DNA from: Pseudoalteromonas luteoviolacea
GTDB taxonomy: Bacteria; Pseudomonadota; Gammaproteobacteria; Enterobacterales; Alteromonadaceae
NCBI RefSeq assembly: GCF_001750165.1
Contig: NZ_CP015412.1
Location: 248,001-312,000 of the forward strand
DNA length: 64,000 nucleotides
Direction of reading: 5' to 3'
Shown here: piece by piece, positions 52,562 to 60,719 of the stretch
Layout: the number at the start of each line of letters is the position of its first letter
Position numbering within the stretch: position 1 is the first letter of the stretch
The notes under the pieces: generated by a model
Database searches by the model: none
The model's input: only the letters and a program-made list of their open reading frames with translations
What the model was told of the DNA's origin: nothing
Position numbers and translations under genes: made by a program

Positions 52562-53392
52562 TTACGTCCCCTTGTGCGTGATTCCGAGTTGTTGCTCTGC
52601 AAGTTCCACTATTTTGGGATCTATCGGTGGTGGTTCGATATTTACATTTTCGCTGAGTGCGAGGGTAATTTTTTTCAGTACCTCAACACGTGCAAACCAT
52701 TTATGGTCGCCTTGTATTATTGACCAAGGTGCATAACGCGTATGCGTCTTTGAAAACATATCCTCGATTGCAGTTTCGTATTCATGTCGTTTGTTTCTAT
52801 TCCGGATATCTTCCTCGGTTAACTTCCAGCGTTTATATGGGTTGTTCAACCGTTCAGAAAATCTCTTAAGTTGCTCGCAGCTACTTATATGTAAAAACAG
52901 TTTTATGACTTTAATGTGATCGTCGAGTAAAAGTTGTTCAAATTCGTTGATTTCACGATATGCTCGTCGCCACTGAGGCTCTGTTGCAAACTTTTCAACC
53001 CGTTCAACTAATACTCTGCCGTAATACGATCGATCGAATATGGTTAAAGACCCAGGTTTGGGAAGCTTATTAAAAAATCGATATAAATAGTGTCGGCCCT
53101 GCTCCTCCTTGCTAGGTGCGGCGATGGGGTATACTTGATAGCCTCGAGGATCGAGTTTTTCAGTAACACGTCTAATTGCACCACCTTTGCCAGCTGCATC
53201 CCAGCCTTCTAGTACGATGACAGCTCTCTGTCCTTGGTGGTGGTAGGCTTGCTGAACATGCAGCAACTCATTTTGCCAATATTTTAGGGCTTGCTTATAA
53301 GCTTTTTTATTCTCAAGTGCGGGGAACTCATTTACGTTTTTTAAAGAGGGTGTTTGGCTTGATGGTCCACTAGGCATATTGTTACTATTCAA
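52562..53392 (-). CDS. ppk2: polyphosphate kinase 2 family protein
   Basis: A 276-residue PPK2. Walker A is EGWDAAGKGG (about 62-71), followed by RVTEKLDPRGYQVYPIAAPS, the lid HYLYRFFNKLPKPGSLTIFDRSYYGRVLVERV and KLFLHIS with a second metal site. PPK2 enzymes use polyphosphate to phosphorylate nucleotides (AMP, ADP or GDP); the class cannot be told from sequence reading alone. It overlaps the AraC-type regulator gene by four bases and is followed by DUF2252. Confidence 0.92.
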   Translation of the reverse strand: MNSNNMPSGPSSQTPSLKNVNEFPALENKKAYKQALKYWQNELLHVQQAYHHQGQRAVIVLEGWDAAGKGGAIRRVTEKLDPRGYQVYPIAAPSKEEQGRHYLYRFFNKLPKPGSLTIFDRSYYGRVLVERVEKFATEPQWRRAYREINEFEQLLLDDHIKVIKLFLHISSCEQLKRFSERLNNPYKRWKLTEEDIRNRNKRHEYETAIEDMFSKTHTRYAPWSIIQGDHKWFARVEVLKKITLALSENVNIEPPPIDPKIVELAEQQLGITHKGT

Positions 53393-54159
53393 GTTGCTAT
53401 CCTCTGCCGGTATTGCTTCGGTGTTATTCCCATTACTTTTTTAAACTGTCGATTAAAATGGGATTGATCAGTGTATTCAAGCTGGTGTGCAATATCGGTT
53501 AAAGAACACTTTGGGCTTTGTTTGAGTATGCTTCTGGCTTTGGCTATTTCCATGAGCGTAGCATACTCTTTTGCTGTCATGCCTAAGGCTTGGTCAAAAG
53601 CCCGCTCTGCACGTCGACTGTTTATATGTAGCGTGTCATAAATAGTTGCAAGTTTTATTGATCTGGGTGATAACTCTATCTCTTTTGTGATGGTTTCTAG
53701 TAAGTTTGATATTGGCTGGTTTAGCTGTTTGAATCGCTGTTCTAGCCAATAAGAGAGAAAAGATATTTTATCTTTTATGGAGATATCTTTCTGGTTTATT
53801 TTTGCGATTAAACTATGGCAATTTGATACCACATCTACAAGTTCAACGCATCGATTTTTAACCTCTTTTAATGGCAGAGTGGTAAAGTTTTTGGCACCAA
53901 GAGGTGTAAGTCTAACGCCTACTAGGTTTTGCACTTCATGTTGAAAATACCACATAGTGGTCTTGGTTTGTGGGCCGATAAAGTAAGCTCTATTCGACAG
54001 ATTAACCTCATCCATCTTAGATTTACCTGAGACAACAAATAAAATCGATATGCATCCGTCACTATGTAAGGCTTGGGGTAATAAACAATGCGTATTTGCA
54101 TACCAAAAGTTGATTACAAAGGGAGAGAGCTCTGGCGGTGGGGTTAAAATAGTGTACAT
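53389..54159 (-). CDS. AraC-family regulator with DUF6597-type N-terminal domain
   Basis: A 256-residue regulator: an N-terminal ligand domain (MYTILTPPPELSPFVINFWY, HSDGCISILFVVSG, FIGPQTKTTMWYFQHEVQNLVGVRLTPLGA) and C-terminal paired helix-turn-helix (INSRRAERAFDQALGMTAKEY, LTDIAHQLEYTDQSHFNRQFKKVMGITPKQYR). The start is ATG 54159, preceded by GAGGG; the longer frame to 54264 would overlap the terminator of the ast operon. It overlaps ppk2 (ATGA), so it probably controls its own operon with ppk2 and DUF2252. Confidence 0.88.
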   Translation of the reverse strand: MYTILTPPPELSPFVINFWYANTHCLLPQALHSDGCISILFVVSGKSKMDEVNLSNRAYFIGPQTKTTMWYFQHEVQNLVGVRLTPLGAKNFTTLPLKEVKNRCVELVDVVSNCHSLIAKINQKDISIKDKISFLSYWLEQRFKQLNQPISNLLETITKEIELSPRSIKLATIYDTLHINSRRAERAFDQALGMTAKEYATLMEIAKARSILKQSPKCSLTDIAHQLEYTDQSHFNRQFKKVMGITPKQYRQRIAT

Positions 54160-54247
54160 GGTGCCCTCATCCTTGTAGGTTACTCTAAAACACATGATTA
54201 TTATCTTATTCGTTGTTTTAAATTTATCTCTTAAACTTATTCGACGC

Positions 54248-54274
54248 AATAAAAAAGCAGCCATTGGCTGCTTT
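54248..54274 (-). terminator. terminator of the astC-astA-DUF1338 operon
   Basis: AAAGCAGCC (54254-54262) and GGCTGCTTT (54266-54274) around an ATT loop, followed on the minus strand by TTTTTTATT. It lies 45 bases past the DUF1338 stop codon. Confidence 0.88.
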
Positions 54275-54319
54275 GGGTGTTTAAGTTAGTTTACTTCAAT
54301 TCATATCAAAACAAGGTGT

Positions 54320-55123
54320 TTATCTTGCGTTGGTACTTTCGAAGATTTTATCTGCAGAAGCAGCTACGAAGCCCGTGTACAATTCACCGTCAGGTTTGTT
54401 GTAACGAAGGGCAAATTCGTAGAAGCAACTTGGGATTTCGAACTCGCCGTCAGAGAACTCAACAGGGTGGTGATCAGCAAGTGTAGAAGATTGCTCAAGT
54501 AGTACCTCAGGTGAACCTTTGATTTCACCACCTGATGTATTTAGAGGGAAACCCGCATCTTTAAGTGCTTGGTTTACTGCTTCTATGGTCTCAAAGTTAG
54601 CTAGGTAATTGATGTTTACCGTGAAGTGATTTGCACGGTAACCCCAAGCTGACATCCAAGCCGCATATTCGCTTTCTGCAAGTAGCTTTTTATAGGTTTC
54701 ATGGCTCACTTGCCAATGTGTACCAGAGTACAAAAAGTTTTCTGCAGTGATGGCACTTTCATCGATGCTATCAATCATTTGGCCAACGATTTCTTGAAGA
54801 TCTTCTGAGCACTTTTCTAAAAGTAATTCAGAGATGAATATTTTTGGTTTGCTTGGATCGCTATGCTCATAGTGTTTAGCGTACAACTTCTTAGCTTCAA
54901 AGTGATACTCACCACACTCTTTGTAACCAACCGCTTTAAAATGTGCAGCCAGCTTTTCTAAACCAATTTTTTCATGGTTGAAAGTACGTAGTGCGATATG
55001 GTCGTTGATCACATCATCTTTTTGAGTTGAACCTAATAGCTCGTGTACTTTAACAGCTGAAGGAGTGACTTCTAAATAGTTGCTCCACAGATTCTCAAAT
55101 AAGCTATCTACATTGTTGTGCAT
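54320..55123 (-). CDS. DUF1338 protein, 2-oxoadipate dioxygenase/decarboxylase-like
   Basis: A 267-residue protein of the DUF1338 family. Likely metal ligands are the His in DHIALRTF, the His in YRANHFTVNIN and the Glu in CFYEFALRY. A Pseudomonas member (HglS) converts 2-oxoadipate to D-2-hydroxyglutarate in lysine breakdown. This copy is the last gene after astC and astA and is short, as many such copies are. Its substrate here is unknown; the position suggests amino-acid catabolism. Confidence 0.85.
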   Translation of the reverse strand: MHNNVDSLFENLWSNYLEVTPSAVKVHELLGSTQKDDVINDHIALRTFNHEKIGLEKLAAHFKAVGYKECGEYHFEAKKLYAKHYEHSDPSKPKIFISELLLEKCSEDLQEIVGQMIDSIDESAITAENFLYSGTHWQVSHETYKKLLAESEYAAWMSAWGYRANHFTVNINYLANFETIEAVNQALKDAGFPLNTSGGEIKGSPEVLLEQSSTLADHHPVEFSDGEFEIPSCFYEFALRYNKPDGELYTGFVAASADKIFESTNAR

Positions 55124-55194
55124 AATGACAATTCCTTAATATAACGGCTTGGCCGCGTTGTAAATGTTACGACAAAGCACGACGTATTTAGTTT

Positions 55195-56220
55195 TTATAA
55201 AACAAACCCACTGATTTTATCACCTTGCTTTAACTGCAATGCTTCTGCCGTTTTTGAGGTGATTGTGAATGTTTGTGTATGTTCATTCCATACTACTGCA
55301 GTAGTAAATGTGGCTCTAAAGCCCGCTAGTTGTCCATTGGATAGTGCCCAGGTTGTTTCACTGTGTGGCAGCTCTTCGACGATATCTAATGTACCGTTTT
55401 GAGTTTCACGAACCGTTCTGATATTTTCTAATCTTGCTTCGACTGTTGGGCCTGCATCAAATAAGTCGACATACCCTCTATGCTCAAAACCTTCTTTTTG
55501 TAGTAGACGAAGTGCAGGCTTTGTTTTTTCATGTACATGGCCTATGACTGCTTGGGCCTCTGGGCTGAGTAAATTAGCGTAAATAGGATACTTCGGCATT
55601 AATTCAGAGATAAATACTTTATCACCTAAACCGACTAGGTGGTCTGCCTTTGGGAACTCAATGCTGAAAAAGTGTTCTTGTAGCCACTGCCAAAAAGGGC
55701 TGTGTCCATGTTCATCGCTAACACCACGCATTTCAGCAATGACTCTATCGCTGAAGCGCTCAGCATGTTCAGCCATAAATAAGAAGCGAATACGCGACAA
55801 GAATCGACCTGCTAATCCACGTCTAAATTGCTCTCGTAAGAACAATGTGCAGATTTCCGAACTACCAGTGTAATCATTACATATTGATAGAATATCAACG
55901 GTGTTGTACACATTTAAGGTGCTGGAGTGATGGACTGTTTTACCCTGATGGTAATGGTACAGTGGCACCTGCATGCCCACAGCTGCTTCAATGGCTGTCG
56001 TGCCACTAATTTCGCCTGTTTCTAAATCTTCTAGGACAAATAAATACCCCTCATCGATTGGCGCATTTAATGATTTACTGAAGCTTTCTTGAGAGCGTTG
56101 TATCTTACTCGCTAATAGCTCGTCGTCGACAGGTAAAGATGTGAAACCATGGCCTGACTCTACTGCGATGTTTTTTAAAGCAGCAAAGTCTTTGCTGCTA
56201 ATTGGTCTAAGTACTTGCAT
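55195..56220 (-). CDS. astA: arginine N-succinyltransferase
   Basis: A 341-residue acyltransferase that succinylates arginine at the start of the AST pathway. The family start MQVLRPISSKDFAALKNIAVESGHGFTSLP, the central LFLREQFRRGLAGRFLSRIRFLFMAEH, the EMRGVSDEHGHSPFWQWLQEHFF and DHLVGLGDKVFISELMPKYPIY motifs are all present. It lies 37 bases after astC and 71 before the DUF1338 gene. astB, astD and astE are not next to it. Confidence 0.94.
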   Translation of the reverse strand: MQVLRPISSKDFAALKNIAVESGHGFTSLPVDDELLASKIQRSQESFSKSLNAPIDEGYLFVLEDLETGEISGTTAIEAAVGMQVPLYHYHQGKTVHHSSTLNVYNTVDILSICNDYTGSSEICTLFLREQFRRGLAGRFLSRIRFLFMAEHAERFSDRVIAEMRGVSDEHGHSPFWQWLQEHFFSIEFPKADHLVGLGDKVFISELMPKYPIYANLLSPEAQAVIGHVHEKTKPALRLLQKEGFEHRGYVDLFDAGPTVEARLENIRTVRETQNGTLDIVEELPHSETTWALSNGQLAGFRATFTTAVVWNEHTQTFTITSKTAEALQLKQGDKISGFVL

Positions 56221-56257
56221 AAAAATATCATTTAGGGCGACGAGTCGCCCGTAAAAG

Positions 56258-57463
56258 TTAAGCGTTTACTACATCAGCCACAGCCAGCTCGAAGCGTGCT
56301 AAACCAGCTTTGATTTCTTCTTCTGTAATCACAAGAGAAGGCGTAAAACGAACTACGTTAGTGCCAGCGACCAACGTCATTAAGCCATGCTGTGCACTTG
56401 CGACTAGGAAATCTCTCGCTTTACCTTCATAATCGCCTTTTAGTACACAACCTAACAATAGGCCTTTACCACGTACTTCGCTAAATACATTGTACTTTTC
56501 GTTAATTGCATTTAGGCCATTACGGAACAGTTGCTCGCGTTCTTTCACGCCATTTAATACTTCAGGGGTATTAACCGTGTCAAAAGCAGCTTCAGCAACG
56601 GCGCAGGCAAGTGGGTTACCACCGTAAGTTGAACCGTGCGTGCCGATTTTTAAATGCTTTGCAATGTCAGTGGTTGTGATCATCGCACCAATTGGGAAGC
56701 CACCACCTAATGCTTTAGCCGTTGTTAAAATATCAGGAGTAACATTCAAGCCTTGGTATGCGTACAAGTCACCTGTACGGCCAACACCTGTTTGCACTTC
56801 ATCAAAAATAAGCAGGGCATTGTGCTTATCACATAACTCCCTTACACCTTGCACAAACTCAATATCTGGAGAGATGATACCGCCTTCACCTTGCAGAGGC
56901 TCCATCATAACTGCACACGTTTTGTCAGAGATTACTTTTGCGAATGTTTCTAAGTCATTGTAGTCAATGTGAGTGATATCTTGTGGTTTAGGGCCAAAAC
57001 CATCAGAGTAGGCAGCTTGGCCACCGACGGTTACTGTGAAGAAAGTACGGCCGTGGAAACCTTTATTGAATGCAATGATCTGTGTTTTTTCTTCGTTATA
57101 TTTATCAAGTGCAAATCGACGTGCCAGTTTTAAAGCTGCTTCGTTCGCTTCCGCGCCTGAGTTTGCAAAATAGACTTTGTCTGCAAATGTCGCATCCGTC
57201 AGCTTTTTAGCTAGACGAAGTGCAGGTTCATTAGTCATGACGTTAGATAAATGCCAAATCTTTTCGCCTTGCTCTTTCAGTGCATTTACCAAAGCTGGAT
57301 GGCTGTGGCCTAGGCAGTTTACTGCGATACCGCCAGCAAAGTCGATGTACTCATCACCGTTTTGGTCCCAAACTCGTGCACCTTTACCTTTAACTGGTAT
57401 CACAGCAGATGGGTTGTAGTTAGGTACCATTACTTCATCGAATAATTCGCGATTCACTTGCAT
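56258..57463 (-). CDS. astC: acetylornithine/succinylornithine aminotransferase
   Basis: A 401-residue PLP enzyme of class III. The cofactor Lys is in TTAKALGGGFPIGAMI, and LLIFDEVQTGVGRTG, GSHGSTYGGNPLACAVA (here as THGSTYGGNPLACAVA) and NSGAEANEAALKLARRFA are intact. In such bacteria one enzyme often serves both arginine synthesis (ArgD) and degradation (AstC); the operon with astA favours the degradative name, but both roles are likely. The ATG at 57463 has GAGG 8 bases upstream. Confidence 0.92.
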   Translation of the reverse strand: MQVNRELFDEVMVPNYNPSAVIPVKGKGARVWDQNGDEYIDFAGGIAVNCLGHSHPALVNALKEQGEKIWHLSNVMTNEPALRLAKKLTDATFADKVYFANSGAEANEAALKLARRFALDKYNEEKTQIIAFNKGFHGRTFFTVTVGGQAAYSDGFGPKPQDITHIDYNDLETFAKVISDKTCAVMMEPLQGEGGIISPDIEFVQGVRELCDKHNALLIFDEVQTGVGRTGDLYAYQGLNVTPDILTTAKALGGGFPIGAMITTTDIAKHLKIGTHGSTYGGNPLACAVAEAAFDTVNTPEVLNGVKEREQLFRNGLNAINEKYNVFSEVRGKGLLLGCVLKGDYEGKARDFLVASAQHGLMTLVAGTNVVRFTPSLVITEEEIKAGLARFELAVADVVNA

Positions 57464-57569
57464 GACGTCGTCCTCAATTTACTTCAACTTCAAGGGCACA
57501 TATATTTGTGCCTATTCTTATTCGGACATTATTGCGTGATACGATGAAAATTTGCAGTGTAATTTTGTA

Positions 57570-57622
57570 TAAAATGAGTAGAATGTTCGTCAAAATGACA
57601 TTGGTATTATGCAAAATGATTA
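57570..57622 (+). repeat. repeated AAAATGA elements before the Lrp-type gene
   Basis: AAAATGA occurs at 57571-57577, 57592-57598 and 57613-57619, exactly 21 bases (two helical turns) apart. Such phased elements could be Lrp-type binding sites for autoregulation or for control of the divergent astC promoter. The match is short, so this is tentative. Confidence 0.35.
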
Positions 57623-58044
57623 GCAAACAAGATGAGAGACTGATTTCTGTACTACGCAGCAACGCAAGGGCGAGTATTTCTGAACTAGCAAGGTTGTTGG
57701 ACATGTCTCGAACAACAGTGCAATCGCGATTGCAAAAGTTAGAGCAAAGTGGTGTTATTCAAGGTTATAAGATTGATTTTGGGCAAGATTATTTAGGTAA
57801 TCTTGTGTCTGCGCATGTGTCAATCAAGGTCAAGCAAAAGTTAACGGCAAAAACCAATATTGCGCTTAAACAGCTCTCACATATTTCTGCTTTGTATGCG
57901 ATCAGCGGTGAATATGACATGATAGCAATAGTAGAAGCGCAAAGTTTAGAGCAATTAAGTCAGCTGTTGGATGAAATTGGTAATCTAGATGGGGTGGAAA
58001 GAACCAATTCAGCTGTTATTTTAGAAACGAAGTTTCAACGTTAA
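57616..58044 (+). CDS. Lrp/AsnC-family regulator, divergent from the ast operon
   Basis: A 142-residue regulator: N-terminal helix-turn-helix (DERLISVLRSNARASISELARLLDMSRTTVQSRLQKLEQSGVIQGY) and C-terminal RAM ligand domain (VSAHVSIKVK, ALYAISGEYDMIAIVEA). ATG 57616 is chosen to match the family length, although no ribosome site stands out; in-frame ATGs at 57574, 57583 and 57595 are alternatives. It is divergent from astC, so amino-acid-responsive control of astC-astA is likely. The end overlaps the convergent GGDEF/EAL gene by four bases. Confidence 0.88.
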   Translation: MISKQDERLISVLRSNARASISELARLLDMSRTTVQSRLQKLEQSGVIQGYKIDFGQDYLGNLVSAHVSIKVKQKLTAKTNIALKQLSHISALYAISGEYDMIAIVEAQSLEQLSQLLDEIGNLDGVERTNSAVILETKFQR

Positions 58045-59954
58045 TTTGCTTTGGGTAACCACACACTTGTGCCAGTAGTGGCGATGTGATTCACATTGCC
58101 TTTGAGTACTTTATCTCCCACATTTCGTGAGGTCTCAGGGCGGCTTACTAGGTAGCCTTGCACACAGCAAATACCCATATCTTTGACTAATTCGAACTGA
58201 TCAAGTTGCTCTACACCCTCTGCAACGATTTTAAGGCCAAGCTGCGCGCCAAGCTCGCTGATAGAGTTTAAAATCTTAAAGTATTTAGGGTTGTCTTTCG
58301 CCTGTGAAATAAACAGTTTATCAATTTTAATCACATCGATAGGTAAATCGGCCAGCGTACTTAACGAGCTAAAGCCCGTGCCAAAATCATCAATCGCAAT
58401 CGTTACACCCGCACTGCGGCAACGTTCAAGCTGAGCAATAATTTCATCACTCGCGGTAATTAACGTCGACTCTGTGATTTCTATCATTAATGAGGTTGCA
58501 GGAAGTCCTGACTTATCTAGTGCCTCTAAAACCCAATCATACACCGGCCTATGTTTAAGCTGAATACCAGAGACATTTACAGAGATTTTTACTTTTTTCA
58601 TACCTGCATTGTGCCAAGCAGACATCTGCCGACATGATTCAAGTAAGATCCAATCACCTAATTCCAAAATTAAATTTGATTCTTCGGCTATTGGAATAAA
58701 TTCAGAAGGTGGTATTAATCCTTCGATAGGGTGGTGCCAACGAGTCAGTGCTTCGAAATAATCTATTGAACAATCTTCAACATGCACAATGGGCTGGAAG
58801 GAGAGTTGAAAATTCTGAGAGGCAATCGCCAGTCTTAACTCTTCAAGCAGATAATGATAGCGTCTAATCTTGTTTCCCATCTCCGGAGAATATACTCTAA
58901 ATATACCGCGGCCATCTGTTTTTGCACGGTACATTGCGACGTCTGACATTTGCAAAAGGGCATTCGGAGTAGAAGCACTATCTGGGAATACTGCAATACC
59001 AATACTGGCACTTATTTTTACTAATTTGTTTCCGAGCACAAAATCACGCTCGATTTCGCTAAGAATAGTTTGTGCTATCTCGGTGCAAAAGCTGGTGTCA
59101 TTTAAGTTGGGAACAAATATTGAAAATTCATCTCCACCTAATCGAGATAAGTTTTGGTCTAAGCCATGTACAGGGTGGGCATCATTGAGCTTAAATTGTC
59201 TGACTACTTGTTCTAGTCTTCCTGAAACTTGTATTAATATTTCATCACCGAAGCTATGACCGAAAGAGTCATTGACTTGTTTAAATCCATCTAAATCAAT
59301 AAACAGTAATCCGCATTTTGACTTGCTTTGATCTGCAGCTGTGAGTTGCTCGCTGATATGTTCAATATACGCATGTCTGTCGATGAGCTTGGTAAGTTTA
59401 TCTTGATAAACGTGGCTATCTGATTGGATTTTAATACGCTGTAAATTGTCGCTTAACGATTGCACTGCGTAACAGATTTGCGTAACTGGCCCACCTGAGT
59501 GTAGCTCCTTGTGCTTGATATCAAGGCCATTGAGTAATGTATTGAGATCATTATTGATTGCATTGAGTGCATCTAATTGTGTTTGTTCACGCTTATTTCG
59601 TTTGTGCTGTGCAATAAAAAACAGCACGGCCAATATGCATAGCATGAGCAATGTCGGAGAGGACCACACTAGTTTAAAAATGCTTGAGGTTGGCGCAACC
59701 GTATATTGTGTGGGTTGTTTATTGATTACTACAAATGTGGTGTTATTGTCCTTGACGAATGTTTGGTCATAATAAATAAATTGATACCAAGGAGAAGTTT
59801 CCTCCACATGGTCAATATTTGAAGTTTGGGTGTGCAAAGAGAGCAACCCGGATTGCGCATTCAGGACGTGTTTAGCGAATGTTAGATTTGCAGCAATACC
59901 AATTACTACAACACTAACAACAGCATAAGCTAAATTTTTAAAAACATTCTGCAT
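58041..59954 (-). CDS. membrane-bound GGDEF/EAL cyclic-di-GMP protein
   Basis: A 637-residue protein with two membrane segments (about 7-26 and 94-114) around a short periplasmic domain, then a GGDEF domain (signature RLGGDEFSIF intact) and an EAL domain. The EAL domain keeps YFEALTRWHHP, VNVSGIQL, MIEITES, AIDDFGTGFSSL, VIKIDK and IVAEGVEQ, so phosphodiesterase activity is plausible; the GGDEF site is also intact. It may make or break cyclic-di-GMP in response to a periplasmic signal. The gene has no operon partner. Confidence 0.94.
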   Translation of the reverse strand: MQNVFKNLAYAVVSVVVIGIAANLTFAKHVLNAQSGLLSLHTQTSNIDHVEETSPWYQFIYYDQTFVKDNNTTFVVINKQPTQYTVAPTSSIFKLVWSSPTLLMLCILAVLFFIAQHKRNKREQTQLDALNAINNDLNTLLNGLDIKHKELHSGGPVTQICYAVQSLSDNLQRIKIQSDSHVYQDKLTKLIDRHAYIEHISEQLTAADQSKSKCGLLFIDLDGFKQVNDSFGHSFGDEILIQVSGRLEQVVRQFKLNDAHPVHGLDQNLSRLGGDEFSIFVPNLNDTSFCTEIAQTILSEIERDFVLGNKLVKISASIGIAVFPDSASTPNALLQMSDVAMYRAKTDGRGIFRVYSPEMGNKIRRYHYLLEELRLAIASQNFQLSFQPIVHVEDCSIDYFEALTRWHHPIEGLIPPSEFIPIAEESNLILELGDWILLESCRQMSAWHNAGMKKVKISVNVSGIQLKHRPVYDWVLEALDKSGLPATSLMIEITESTLITASDEIIAQLERCRSAGVTIAIDDFGTGFSSLSTLADLPIDVIKIDKLFISQAKDNPKYFKILNSISELGAQLGLKIVAEGVEQLDQFELVKDMGICCVQGYLVSRPETSRNVGDKVLKGNVNHIATTGTSVWLPKAN

Positions 59955-60411
59955 GACTTAAACAATCCAAAATTAACCGAAAAACGGATCCTTCATGTTC
60001 CTGTAGTATACATCAATTTGACTTCAGGGATGACAACCTTTTACACGCTTTTATTTTCAAGTGCAATTATCAAAATTATTTCAATTTATTTTAGGGACAA
60101 TCATTTACACTTTTCTGAGCAAGATCAAATATCAATATAATTCACTTTACACGATAATGATTCTTATCTACTTTTTTATGTCATTGGCCTAATTATTGCT
60201 CTCTTTGATATGGGCATTAACAAGAAATGGGCTTACTGTCCAAAAATGTACTTTTCTGGTGCAATTTTTTGCTGTTTTGCACTGTAGTGAGGCGTACAAG
60301 TTTATTTTATGTACTAAACTATTCTCACAAAGCGTGTTCGTATAGCGATATATTATACGACATAGTTTTGTGGCAAGGAACACCAACCAAGTTAGGTTTT
60401 TGGAGCCAAAA
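59955..60411. other. 457-base divergent regulatory region
   Basis: Separates the GGDEF/EAL gene from the glycogen operon. AT-rich, no plausible gene. It includes the dyad at 60338-60360 and a Fur-box-like stretch at 60153-60168 (GATAATGAT then TCTTATC) that is too imperfect to call. Confidence 0.5.
60338..60360 (+). promoter_or_regulatory. dyad over a -10-like element before the glycogen operon
   Basis: TCGTATA (60338-60344) and TATACGA (60354-60360) flank nine bases; TATTAT at 60351-60356 could be the -10 element. The start codon is 52 bases further. A repressor bound here would block transcription. No regulator gene is adjacent. Confidence 0.45.
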
Positions 60412-60714
60412 ATGTTAACAAAACGTTTTTTTAAAACGAAAAACGAAGCTGAAATCACATTTGAATTTTCTCACCCTGAAGCAAAAAAAGTAGAACTCGT
60501 TGCTGAGTTTAATGATTGGCAGCCTCTCAATATGAGATTCAATAAAAAAGAGAAGCGATTTAAGCTCAAGCATAGGCTGCCAACGGACAAAAAATTTCAT
60601 TTCCGCTATTTGATAAATGGTAACCAATGGGATAACGACAATTGTGCTGATGGCTATGCTGCTAATGGCTTTGGCAGCGAAAACAGTATTGTCGATACAC
60701 AAAGATTGGCTTAG
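60412..60714 (+). CDS. stand-alone CBM48 / isoamylase N-terminal-domain protein
   Basis: A 100-residue protein that is only an early-set, glycogen-binding (CBM48-like) domain: ITFEFSHPEAKKVELVAEFNDWQPLNM, then KLKHRLPTDKKFHFRYLING and DNCADGYAANGFGSENSIV. It could hold partner enzymes on glycogen, like AMPK-beta or FloR-type domains. The start is ATG 60412 with GGAG 8 bases upstream. Its stop codon overlaps or nearly touches the malQ start, so it is the first gene of the glycogen operon. Confidence 0.8.
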   Translation: MLTKRFFKTKNEAEITFEFSHPEAKKVELVAEFNDWQPLNMRFNKKEKRFKLKHRLPTDKKFHFRYLINGNQWDNDNCADGYAANGFGSENSIVDTQRLA

Positions 60715-60719
60715 TGCCA

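Noticed and set aside
54160..54264. Longer N-terminus of the AraC-type regulator
   Set aside because: The extension overlaps the terminator of the convergent-side ast operon and lacks the family pattern; ATG 54159 has a good ribosome site.
60153..60168. Fur-box-like sequence upstream of the glycogen operon
   Set aside because: Only the first half agrees well with the Fur consensus, and neither flanking gene is an iron gene.
60189..60458. Minus-strand 89-residue frame over the glycogen operon promoter
   Set aside because: It covers the dyad and the start of the CBM48 gene, and has no ribosome site or family pattern.
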